A stretch of 64,000 nt of DNA from assembly GCA_964579135.1 (NCBI GenBank), contig CAZOFD010000003.1, positions 1 to 64,000 on the forward strand, written 5' to 3'. This document shows positions 8,715 to 16,401 of the stretch, in pieces (position 1 is the stretch's first letter; the number at the start of each line of letters is the position of its first letter). The position numbers and the translations under genes are program-made. This DNA is from CAG-390 sp964579135. Lineage in GTDB: Bacteria > Bacillota > Clostridia > Oscillospirales > CAG-272. The notes under the pieces were generated by a model. It did not search any database, was not told where the DNA came from, and saw nothing but the letters and a program-made list of their open reading frames with translations.

Positions 8715-8721
8715 TCAGTTA

Positions 8722-9288
8722 TTATTTTATAACGATCGCCAAAAAATTCACCGCAGTGTCTCCCACAGCTTCGAGCGCGTGCGGTACCGACGAATCGAAA
8801 TAGGCGCAATCCCCCTCGCTCAGCAAATATTCCATATCGCCGAGGTGGAGCTTCATAGACCCCGAGAGCATATAGTCGTACTCCTGCCCCGCGTGCGAAT
8901 TAAGGTGGGGCAAAGAGTCCGAGGGCTCGACGGTTACGAGGAAAGGCTCGATCTTGCGGTTGCGAAAAGGAAAAGCCAAGTGTTTGTAGCCGTATGCTTC
9001 GTTTCTGTTAACGGCAAAGCCCTGCCCCTTTTTTACGATTGTGCACGTCGACACGGTCGGCGACGTGCCGCCCATAAGGTCAAGCACGTCTATGCCGAGA
9101 ACGTCGGCAGCCTCGCAAAGAAAGCTGATCTGAAAATCGCGCATACCGCTTTCGTATTCGACGTATTCGCTTTCCGTTACGGAGAGCTTTTTTGCCATTT
9201 CGGCAACGCTTATTCCGCAATCTTCGCGCATCGCGGCGATGCGCATCCCTATCTCCCGCATTTCGCGGGAATGATTGTCCGTCATCAT
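8722..9288 (-). CDS. XRE-cupin transcriptional regulator
   Basis: 188 residues: an XRE helix-turn-helix (about 10-65, MRIAAMREDCGISVAEMAKK then LSVTESEYVEYESG) followed by a cupin beta-barrel (about 110-188) with the GDCAYFDSSVPHALE motif. This is the HipB/PuuR-like build in which the cupin senses a small ligand. It follows the gamma subunit gene by a few bases and precedes the acyl-CoA synthetase, so it is probably a pathway-specific regulator responding to a substrate or product. Regulators of this type with an acyl-CoA synthetase and a 2-oxoacid oxidoreductase are a recurrent arrangement in anaerobes. Confidence 0.85.
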   Translation of the reverse strand: MMTDNHSREMREIGMRIAAMREDCGISVAEMAKKLSVTESEYVEYESGMRDFQISFLCEAADVLGIDVLDLMGGTSPTVSTCTIVKKGQGFAVNRNEAYGYKHLAFPFRNRKIEPFLVTVEPSDSLPHLNSHAGQEYDYMLSGSMKLHLGDMEYLLSEGDCAYFDSSVPHALEAVGDTAVNFLAIVIK

Positions 9289-9291
9289 AAG

Positions 9292-9825
9292 TTAAAGCGA
9301 TTCCATTCCGAGCTGTATTGCCCGAATGTTGAAATCGTAAAGATTTTGGTGCTTTGCGGAGACCACTTTGGACATAGCGGCGGGGATCGTTTTTTCTTCG
9401 ATAACACCGCTGCCTCGGATAACGCTGCCCAAAAGGATCATATTCGCAATACCGTCGAATCCGTGCTTCGAGGAGAGCTCGGTAGCGGGAATATAGTGCA
9501 CGTTAACGTCGTTGCGAACGACCTTGCGGTCAACGAGCGAGGAGTCGACGTATATATCTCCGCCGGGAACGACGGAATCCTCGAATTTGTCAAGCGAGGG
9601 ACGATTCATAACTATAAGAACGTCGGGACGGGTAACTATGGGGGAGCCGACGGGCTCGTCGCTGACGATAACGGAGCAGTTGCAGGTGCCTCCGCGCATC
9701 TCCGGACCGTAGGAGGGCAACCAACTCAGCTCCTTGCCCTCGGCAAGTGCGCCGTTGGCTATGAATTTGCCGGTGAAAAGCACGCCCTGACCGCCAAAGC
9801 CCGCGATAAGTATATTTTTAGTCAT
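9292..9825 (-). CDS. 2-oxoacid:ferredoxin oxidoreductase, gamma subunit
   Basis: 177 residues from the ATG at 9825, preferred over 9837 because GTGAGGT sits just upstream. N-terminus NILIAGFGGQGVLFTGK is the classic opening of the gamma domain, which bridges subunits in the pyruvate/2-oxoisovalerate ferredoxin oxidoreductase family. With the alpha, beta and ferredoxin-like subunits upstream it should form a four-subunit enzyme oxidising a 2-oxoacid to acyl-CoA, CO2 and reduced ferredoxin. The start overlaps the end of the beta subunit gene, implying translational coupling. Confidence 0.9.
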   Translation of the reverse strand: MTKNILIAGFGGQGVLFTGKFIANGALAEGKELSWLPSYGPEMRGGTCNCSVIVSDEPVGSPIVTRPDVLIVMNRPSLDKFEDSVVPGGDIYVDSSLVDRKVVRNDVNVHYIPATELSSKHGFDGIANMILLGSVIRGSGVIEEKTIPAAMSKVVSAKHQNLYDFNIRAIQLGMESL

Positions 9826-9833
9826 TTTATACC

Positions 9834-10583
9834 TCACTTTTCCTCGGCGTATTTATCTTTGTAAACGCCGAGAGGGTAGTAGGGGATCATCTTTTCGTCA
9901 ACCCAGCGCATTGCGGCGTCGGGTGCCATTCCCCAGTTGGTGGGGCAGGTAGATACGACTTCGATAAGAGAGAATCCTTTGCCCTCGGTCTGATACGTAA
10001 ACGCCTTTTTAATTGCCTTGGCAGCCGCGCGAATGTTTTTTGTGTTGTTGATGGCAACCCTTTCGACGTAGGTCGCGCCGTCAAGCGTTGCGAGCATTTC
10101 GCTTACGCGAACGGGGTAACCGACGGCTTCGACGTCGCGCCCGTAAGGGGAGGTCTGCGTGACCTGACCGGGGAGGGACGTGGGCGCCATCTGACCGCCC
10201 GTCATACCGTATATTGCGTTGTTAACGAATATGATAGTGATGTTTTCGCCGCGAGCTGCGGAGTGCACGGTCTCGGCTGTGCCGATTGCGGCAAGGTCGC
10301 CGTCGCCCTGATACGTGAAAACGATGTTTTCGGGGTTGGCGCGCTTCACGCCGGTCGCGACCGCGGGGGCACGACCGTGAGCGGCTTGTACCATATCGAC
10401 GTTAAAGTAATTGTATGCGAAAACAGAGCATCCGACGGAAGCGACGCCGACGGTTTTGCCTTCGATACCGAGAGAGTCGATCGCCTCCGCGACGAGACGG
10501 TGGATAATGCCGTGGCCGCAGCCGGGGCAATAATGCAGGGGCACGTCTATAAGTGCGTGCGGTCTTTTGGCAACGGTAGCCAT
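9834..10583 (-). CDS. 2-oxoacid:ferredoxin oxidoreductase, beta (TPP) subunit
   Basis: 249 residues. HYCPGCGHGIIHRL near the N-terminus and the thiamine-diphosphate/Mg motif GDGDLAAIGTAE followed ~30 residues later by NNAIYGMTGGQ identify the TPP-binding subunit. It holds the thiamine cofactor that attacks the 2-oxoacid carbonyl. The start codon overlaps the alpha subunit stop, and the end overlaps the gamma subunit region, so the subunits are translationally coupled. Given VorB as partner and IlvE in the adjacent unit, branched-chain 2-oxoacids are the likely substrates, though 2-oxoglutarate cannot be excluded from sequence alone. Confidence 0.9.
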   Translation of the reverse strand: MATVAKRPHALIDVPLHYCPGCGHGIIHRLVAEAIDSLGIEGKTVGVASVGCSVFAYNYFNVDMVQAAHGRAPAVATGVKRANPENIVFTYQGDGDLAAIGTAETVHSAARGENITIIFVNNAIYGMTGGQMAPTSLPGQVTQTSPYGRDVEAVGYPVRVSEMLATLDGATYVERVAINNTKNIRAAAKAIKKAFTYQTEGKGFSLIEVVSTCPTNWGMAPDAAMRWVDEKMIPYYPLGVYKDKYAEEK

Positions 10584-11656
10584 CAGTTGTTACCTCCTTT
10601 GATGCAAGCGTGCGTTTTCTCTATTGACGCCAAGACCTCCTCGGGAGAGGGAATCATTCCTCCGACTCTGTTGCAAAGTTCAACGGGTCGACGGCAGCGC
10701 GTTGCAAGTTCGATATCCTCGATCATCTGACCCATCGAAAGCTCGACGGAGATGAAAGCACGGGAGGTGTCGGCAAGTTTTGCCAGCGCGGCTTTGGGGA
10801 ACGGCCAAAGTGTTATGGGGCGGAACATCCCCGCTTTGATTCCTTTGGCTCTTGCGGCGTTAACGGCGTTCTTTGCCACGCGTGCGGCAATGCCGAATGC
10901 TACGACGGTGATCTCCGCGTCCTCGGTGAGGTATTCTTCGTAGAGGCACTCGTTCTTTTCGATCTCGGCATATCTTTCGTATCTTTCGATATTCCAGCGC
11001 TCAAGCTCGTCGGGGGTGAGCGAAAGGGAGTTGACGATATTATGCTTGCGTGCGTTTTTGGTGCCGGTCAAAGCCCACGGCTTTTCGCACATTTCGGGTG
11101 CGCTCTCGGGCAGCTCGACGGGCTCCATCATCTGCCCCATAGTACCGTCTGCCAAAAGCATACAAGGGACGCGATATTTTTCGGCAAGGGTAAATCCCCG
11201 TATCGTAAGTCCCGCCATCTCCTGAACGGAAGCGGGGGCAAGTACGATCAGGTGGTAGTCGCCGTGACCGCCGCCGCGGGTCGCCTGGAAATAATCGGAC
11301 TGAGAGGGCTGTATACCGCCGAGACCGGGGCCGCCGCGCTGTACGTTAACTATAAGCGCGGGCAGGTCGCAACCTGCCATATAAGAGAGTCCTTCGCTTT
11401 TGAGCGAGATCCCGGGGGAGGAAGACGAGGTCATAACGCGTACGCCTGCGGCAGCCGCGCCTATCACCATATTGACGGCGGCGACTTCGGACTCTGCCTG
11501 AAGAAAAGTGCCGCCGATCTTGGGCATACGTTTTGCCATGTAAGCGGCTATCTCCGTTTGGGGGGTGATGGGGTACCCGAAATAGTGGCGGCATCCCGCC
11601 GCTATCGCCGCTTCCGCGATAGCTTCGTTACCTTTCATAAGAACTTTTTCTGACAT
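10583..11656 (-). CDS. vorB: 2-oxoisovalerate-type ferredoxin oxidoreductase, alpha subunit (VorB)
   Basis: 357 residues with GYPITPQTEI near the N-terminus (pyrimidine-binding domain of the oxidoreductase family), then TSSSSPGISLKSEG and QRGGPGLGG, all characteristic of the VorB-type alpha subunit; the C-terminal third is the subunit-contact domain. With the beta, gamma and delta subunits it should decarboxylate branched-chain 2-oxoacids (from valine, leucine, isoleucine) to acyl-CoA, reducing ferredoxin. Second gene of the unit after the ferredoxin subunit; about 85 bp separate them. Assignment to the family is firm, exact substrate is inferred from resemblance and context. Confidence 0.88.
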   Translation of the reverse strand: MSEKVLMKGNEAIAEAAIAAGCRHYFGYPITPQTEIAAYMAKRMPKIGGTFLQAESEVAAVNMVIGAAAAGVRVMTSSSSPGISLKSEGLSYMAGCDLPALIVNVQRGGPGLGGIQPSQSDYFQATRGGGHGDYHLIVLAPASVQEMAGLTIRGFTLAEKYRVPCMLLADGTMGQMMEPVELPESAPEMCEKPWALTGTKNARKHNIVNSLSLTPDELERWNIERYERYAEIEKNECLYEEYLTEDAEITVVAFGIAARVAKNAVNAARAKGIKAGMFRPITLWPFPKAALAKLADTSRAFISVELSMGQMIEDIELATRCRRPVELCNRVGGMIPSPEEVLASIEKTHACIKGGNN

Positions 11657-11739
11657 CTTTAAGCATTGCCTTTACCGAGCGGCAAGGGCATCCTTTCCTT
11701 GATAAATTGCCGTATTTTCGGCGCAACTCGCCGAAGCCG

Positions 11740-11946
11740 TTATTTTTCGATAGCGATAACGCAGTCGGGACAGATGAGTGCGCAACTGCCGCATCCTACG
11801 CAATCCTCGGGCGAGGAGATGTGGGCGGGATGGTGACCTTGCGCGTTTATCGCTCCCGTATTCATTGCAATAAGTCCTTTGGGGCAGGCGGTAATGCAAA
11901 GCCCGCAACCTTTGCAACGGTCGGAATTAAACGTGATGTTGACCAT
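11740..11946 (-). CDS. 2-oxoacid:ferredoxin oxidoreductase, delta subunit (2x[4Fe-4S] ferredoxin)
   Basis: 68 residues with two complete CxxCxxCxxxCP clusters (CKGCGLCITACPKG and CVGCGSCALICPDC), so it binds two [4Fe-4S] clusters and passes electrons from the thiamine centre to free ferredoxin. First gene of the vor operon, preceded by GAAAGGA and by a good promoter at 12010-12038. Confidence 0.92.
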   Translation of the reverse strand: MVNITFNSDRCKGCGLCITACPKGLIAMNTGAINAQGHHPAHISSPEDCVGCGSCALICPDCVIAIEK

Positions 11947-12009
11947 TTTCGGAATCCTTTCTCAGATCAAAGAGGAACGGCGCATTACGGATGCGCTTTA
12001 TACTGAATA

Positions 12010-12038
12010 ATTATATACTATTTTGTCGAGTTTTGCAA
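12010..12038 (-). promoter_or_regulatory. Promoter of the vor operon
   Basis: On the minus strand: TTGCAA (12033-12038), 17-bp spacer, TATAAT (12010-12015), ~65 bp upstream of the delta subunit. The upstream operon ends at 12052 with no obvious terminator, so read-through is also possible. Confidence 0.65.
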
Positions 12039-12051
12039 TATCAATTTGCAG

Positions 12052-12747
12052 TCAGCCGTTTGTTATTCCGCCGTGAGATATTTTGTATTCGAGCGGCAAT
12101 ATTCCGCCGTCGAAAGGCAAACGCCCTTCCAGCTCGCGAGCTATGCCCGCACGAGCGGCGGTGAAAGCTATCGGCAATCCGGTTGCTTGCGATACCGCCT
12201 CGGCATACGGAACGGCACGAATAACGTCGTCCGCCGTCGTTTGCGCGCCGAGCGCGGGATTAAAAACAAGGTGCGTGAACGGTATGCTGCAAGCCTGCTC
12301 GATTTCGCGCAGAACGACGACGGTATCCTCGCAGGTGCGCGTAAGGGGGCGATATGGGTTTATCACCGCCAACGTGGCAAAGTCGCCGCTTGCGGCGAGA
12401 GAGGCGGAATATCTTCCCATAGCAAGCGCGCCCCTGTCGTCGCCTCCGACGTCTATGACCGCGCGTTCGTTACCCTCGAGAAGCGCGTATGCCGACGCGG
12501 GCATAGCGGGTACGTCAACGTTTGTGCCGGCGTAGTCGGAAACGACGAGCCTTATCCCGAGCTTGCCGAGAAGTTCGGCACAATCGGCTGTGCGAAAATA
12601 CGGATTTACTATATCGAGGTCGGCAACGGCGACGGGCGCCTCTCCCGTGCGGCGCAGATACGCGGCAGAGGAGAGCGCTATCGTACTTTTACCGCTTCCG
12701 TAGTGCCCGGCAAAAAGCAGAACTCTGGGAGATGAATCGAGGAACAT
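12052..12747 (-). CDS. P-loop ATPase of unknown role (ParA/MinD-like)
   Basis: 231 residues from the ATG at 12747, chosen because it overlaps the ilvE stop as TGATG, a typical coupled start. Walker A GHYGSGKST (near residue 15) and ADLDIVNPYFRTAD, plus IDVGGDDRGA (Walker B region), place it with the SIMIBI-class P-loop NTPases such as ParA/MinD and metal-centre maturation ATPases. No DNA-binding or membrane-targeting segment is seen. It is the last gene of the T-box operon and directly precedes the vor operon, so a role in assembling or activating the iron-sulfur oxidoreductase is plausible but unproven. Confidence 0.75.
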   Translation of the reverse strand: MFLDSSPRVLLFAGHYGSGKSTIALSSAAYLRRTGEAPVAVADLDIVNPYFRTADCAELLGKLGIRLVVSDYAGTNVDVPAMPASAYALLEGNERAVIDVGGDDRGALAMGRYSASLAASGDFATLAVINPYRPLTRTCEDTVVVLREIEQACSIPFTHLVFNPALGAQTTADDVIRAVPYAEAVSQATGLPIAFTAARAGIARELEGRLPFDGGILPLEYKISHGGITNG

Positions 12748-13811
12748 CAGATCTCGACCGTCCAGCCGAAGCTGTCCTCGGTCTTGCCCCATTGTATTCC
12801 CGTCACGGTGTCGTAAAGTTTTTGGCTGAGTTCGCCGATAGAGCCGTCGCCGATAGTCATAACGTCGTCTTTGTAGCGCAATTTCCCGACGGGGGAGATA
12901 ACGGCTGCGGTGCCCGTGCCGAATACTTCCTCGAGTTTACCGTTCTTTTGCGCCTCGATAAGCTCGTCTACGGAGATCTTACGCTCCTCGGTGGGGATGC
13001 CCCACGAGCGGCAAACGGCAAGTACGCTGTCGCGAGTGATACCCGGCAGGATGGATCCGTTGAGCATAGGGGTAACTACCTTGCCGTCTATTTTAAAGAA
13101 GATGTTCATAGCGCCGACTTCTTCGATGTATTTGCGCTCTACGCCGTCGAGCCACAATACCTGCGAATAACCGTCGTCATGCGCTTTGACCTGTGCCGCA
13201 AGCGAGCAGGCGTAGTTTCCGCCCGTTTTCGCAAAACCCATTCCGCCGCGAACGGCGCGAACGTAGTCGTCCTCTATCCAAATGCCGACGGGCGCAAGAC
13301 CGTTTGCGTAATATGCTCCCGAGGGGGAGAGGATTATGCAGAAAAGGTAGGTCTTGGAGGGCGCGACGCCGAGAAAAGCGTCGGTGCCGATAATAAAGGG
13401 GCGAATGTAGAGCGAAGTATCGGGCTCGGTGGGAATCCAATCTTCGTCTACTTTAACGATCTGTTTGACCGCTTCGACGAACGTATCCTCGGGCAAAGTG
13501 GGGATGCAAAGTCTTTCGTTGGACGCGTTGGTGCGTTTTGCGTTCATATCGGGGCGGAAAAGGCGGACTTTACCGTCTACGCCGCGGTATGCCTTCATAC
13601 CCTCGAACATCTCCTGACCGTAATGGAAGGTAACGCAAGCGGGAGAGAGCGAAAAATCGTGGAACGGCTCGATCCTTGCGTCGTGCCAGCCCTGCCCCTC
13701 GGTGTAGTTCATAAGGAACATATGGTCGGTAAAGATTTTTCCGAAGCCGAGCGCCTGACCTTTGGCGGGCTTTTCTTTGGGCGACGTAGTTCTCGTTATT
13801 TTGATATCCAT
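12747..13811 (-). CDS. ilvE: Branched-chain amino acid aminotransferase
   Basis: 354 residues, full length for a class IV PLP aminotransferase of the long (BCAT-II/eukaryotic-like) type. YGQEMFEGMKAYRG and GFAKTGGNYACSLAAQ are diagnostic, with K195 the likely PLP lysine; QVLWLDGVERKYIEEVG follows. It interconverts valine, leucine and isoleucine with their 2-oxoacids using 2-oxoglutarate/glutamate. Located between the ligase fusion and the P-loop ATPase in the leucine T-box unit, and upstream of the ferredoxin oxidoreductase that could use or supply the same 2-oxoacids. This may work in biosynthesis or in Stickland-type degradation. Confidence 0.93.
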   Translation of the reverse strand: MDIKITRTTSPKEKPAKGQALGFGKIFTDHMFLMNYTEGQGWHDARIEPFHDFSLSPACVTFHYGQEMFEGMKAYRGVDGKVRLFRPDMNAKRTNASNERLCIPTLPEDTFVEAVKQIVKVDEDWIPTEPDTSLYIRPFIIGTDAFLGVAPSKTYLFCIILSPSGAYYANGLAPVGIWIEDDYVRAVRGGMGFAKTGGNYACSLAAQVKAHDDGYSQVLWLDGVERKYIEEVGAMNIFFKIDGKVVTPMLNGSILPGITRDSVLAVCRSWGIPTEERKISVDELIEAQKNGKLEEVFGTGTAAVISPVGKLRYKDDVMTIGDGSIGELSQKLYDTVTGIQWGKTEDSFGWTVEI

Positions 13812-13874
13812 TGTTTTTCTCCTTAATGATTATTTATTGTAAACTGAGATTGCCGTAAAAAATCGTTCGGGATA

Positions 13875-16400
13875 TTATTGCCCGGCGAGCGGACCGTTCG
13901 GGTCGAGCAGCATTTTTGCCCCCGCCTCGCGCATCTTGTATTTTTGCACCTTACCTGCGTCGTTCATCGGGAACGAGTCGCAAATATATACGTATCTCGG
14001 AACTTTGTGGCGAGCAAGCTTGCTTTCGCAGTATTTTTTAATCTCTCCTACGTCGAGATTCGCGCCCGCTTTTGGGATGATCCACGCCATACATTCTTCG
14101 CCGTATCTCTTGTCGGGAACGCCGACGACCTGAACGTCGCTGACGCCGTCGTAGGTGAACAGGAATTCTTCGAGCTCGCGGGGGTAAAGGTTTTCGCCTC
14201 CGCGAATGACCATATCCTTGAGCCTGCCGGTTATCCGATAGTTGCCGTCCGCATCGCGGCAGGCAATGTCCCCGGTGTGCAACCAACCGTCCGCATCGAT
14301 CGCCTCGCGCGTTGCTTTGGGCATTTTGTAGTAGCCTTTCATCAAATTATATCCGCGCGCAAGGAATTCGCCGTTTTCTCCGTCGGGCAGCTCTTTGCCG
14401 GTGGCGGGGTCTATTATCTTACATTCGACGTGGGGGAATGGGTGCCCGACGGTGTTGCAACGAACGTCGAGCGGGTCTGTCGAAACGTCGTGCATCGTGC
14501 ACCCGGGCGACGCCTCCGTTTGCCCGTAAACGCTTATTATCTCGCGCATATTCATATGCTCCGCGGCGAAATACATAAGGTCAGCGGGGCAGTTGGATCC
14601 CGCCATAATTCCGGTGCGTATCGACGAAAAATCCGTTTTTGCGAAGTCTTCGTGGTTCTTCATTGCGATAAACATCGTCGGCACGCCGTTGAAGCAGGTG
14701 ATCCGCTCGTTTTCTATGCAGGAAAGCGAAGATTTCGGTGAAAAATACGGCATCGGCATAAGAGTTCCGCCGTGCGTCATAATAGACGTCATCGAAAGCA
14801 CCATACCGAAGCAGTGGAACATAGGGACTTGCACCATCATTCTGTCCGCGGTCGAGAGATCCATTCGGTCGCCGATGCATTTGCCGTTGTTAACGATGTT
14901 GCGGTGCGTCAACATAACGCCTTTGGGGAACCCGGTCGTGCCGGAGGTGTATTGCATATTCGCCACGTCGTCGGGGCGAATGGCGGCAGCGCGCCGCGCA
15001 ACGTCTTCTATCGGGACTTTTTTGCCCGTTTTTACGGCACTTGCCCAATCGGTGCCGCCGGGCATCGAAAATCCGACGGTAACGACGTTGCGCAAAAACG
15101 GCAACTTTTTGCAGTGGAGATGTTCGCCCGCTTTGGCGCTTGCGAGCTCGGGGCAAAGCTCGTTGATTATCTCGCGATAGTTCGAGTCGCGGCAGGATTC
15201 GACCATAACGAGCGTGTGCGTGTCCGATTGGCGGAAGAGGTATTCCGCCTCGTGGATCTTATACGCCGTGTTAACGGTAACGAGGACCGCGCCGATCTTC
15301 GTAGCCGCCCAAAAGGTTATAAACCACTCGGGAACGTTGGTTGCCCAAACAGCCACTTTGTCGCCCTCGCGCACGCCCATTGCGATAAGTGCACGCGCAA
15401 ACGAGTCGACGTCGTCGCGAAATTCGGAGTACGTTCTCGTGTAGTCGAGCGTTGTGTATTTGAATACGAGCTGGTCGGGGAATTCGGTGACCATTCGGTC
15501 AAGCACTTGCGGGAAAGTGAGGTCGATAAGTTCGTTCTTTTTCCACACGAATTTTCCCGATCCGTCGCGGTTTGTCGGCAGGTCGCGGCGAGGCATTGCA
15601 ACGGAACTGTCGAATTTCGACATATATCCCGCAAAATGCGGCAAAACGATGCTTTTGTCTCCGAGCTCGTCAAGGTCTGTGGGCAAACTTTCGCAGCTGA
15701 CGTATCCTCCGTATCCTACCGAACGCAAAGCGTCGATCATATCTCCCGTCGGCAGGTCGCCGTCTCCCATAAGGCAAAATTCAACGCTGCCGTCCGAACG
15801 CAGGCGCGAATCCTTTATATGTACGTGCTTGATATATGCGCCGAGCCTTTCGATCGTCGTTTCCGCACATTCGCCGAAATAGCGGAAAGGGTGGTGCATA
15901 TCCCAAAGCGCGCCGAGATGGTCGGACGCGAAAACGTTGAGCACGTTGCAAAGACGGGCGGTGTCCGCGTATATTCCCGCGGTCTCAACGAGCAACGTTA
16001 CACCGGCTTTTTTCGCTTGCGGCAATATTTTCGCGATAAGCTCCTCGGTGGCTTTGTCGCTGTCCTCGCCGCGGTCGTTGCCGCTTGCGCGCAGACGCAC
16101 GTATTTCGAGCGGAGCACGGTCGCCGTTTTTATGCACGAGAGTATCTCGCTCTCGATATTTGCGCTGCGCGAGGATACGTCGCCGAGCGAGTCGATACAG
16201 GGTACCGAAAAGCCCATATCGGAGAGGAGCTTGGACGTTTTTTCGATCCTTTCGGGAGAAAAAGGCATTCCGTCGCCGGAAAGAGCGGGAGAGGACACGT
16301 CGTGTATCTCGATGCCGCCGAAGCCGGCGTCACGCGCGTCTGCGAAAAGTTCGCTCCAACCGTATTTTTCCCAACCGTTCGTTGAAAATGAAAGTTTCAT
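13875..16400 (-). CDS. Fusion of TIM-barrel sugar isomerase-like domain and acyl-CoA ligase
   Basis: 841 residues in one uninterrupted frame. Residues 1-~270 form a xylose-isomerase-like TIM barrel (AP endonuclease 2 family): MKLSFSTNGWEKYGW opening, LLVETAGIYADT, LGALWDMHHPF, HVHIKDSRL and a closing GGYVSCESLP. Residues ~285-841 are an FadD-like AMP-forming ligase with YTSGTTGFPKGVMLTHRN, SVYGQTEASPG, WLHTGD and the C-terminal lysine in NDAGKVQKYKM. The ligase would make an acyl-CoA; the barrel substrate is unknown. The start lies 1 bp after the LeuA-like stop, so the two are coupled. The fusion appears genuine, because the linker stays in frame and no internal start signal stands out. Confidence 0.85.
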   Translation of the reverse strand: MKLSFSTNGWEKYGWSELFADARDAGFGGIEIHDVSSPALSGDGMPFSPERIEKTSKLLSDMGFSVPCIDSLGDVSSRSANIESEILSCIKTATVLRSKYVRLRASGNDRGEDSDKATEELIAKILPQAKKAGVTLLVETAGIYADTARLCNVLNVFASDHLGALWDMHHPFRYFGECAETTIERLGAYIKHVHIKDSRLRSDGSVEFCLMGDGDLPTGDMIDALRSVGYGGYVSCESLPTDLDELGDKSIVLPHFAGYMSKFDSSVAMPRRDLPTNRDGSGKFVWKKNELIDLTFPQVLDRMVTEFPDQLVFKYTTLDYTRTYSEFRDDVDSFARALIAMGVREGDKVAVWATNVPEWFITFWAATKIGAVLVTVNTAYKIHEAEYLFRQSDTHTLVMVESCRDSNYREIINELCPELASAKAGEHLHCKKLPFLRNVVTVGFSMPGGTDWASAVKTGKKVPIEDVARRAAAIRPDDVANMQYTSGTTGFPKGVMLTHRNIVNNGKCIGDRMDLSTADRMMVQVPMFHCFGMVLSMTSIMTHGGTLMPMPYFSPKSSLSCIENERITCFNGVPTMFIAMKNHEDFAKTDFSSIRTGIMAGSNCPADLMYFAAEHMNMREIISVYGQTEASPGCTMHDVSTDPLDVRCNTVGHPFPHVECKIIDPATGKELPDGENGEFLARGYNLMKGYYKMPKATREAIDADGWLHTGDIACRDADGNYRITGRLKDMVIRGGENLYPRELEEFLFTYDGVSDVQVVGVPDKRYGEECMAWIIPKAGANLDVGEIKKYCESKLARHKVPRYVYICDSFPMNDAGKVQKYKMREAGAKMLLDPNGPLAGQ

Positions 16401-16401
16401 C

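Noticed and set aside
14772..16385. 537-residue plus-strand frame opposite the ligase fusion
   Set aside because: Shadow; no motif and no ribosome binding site.
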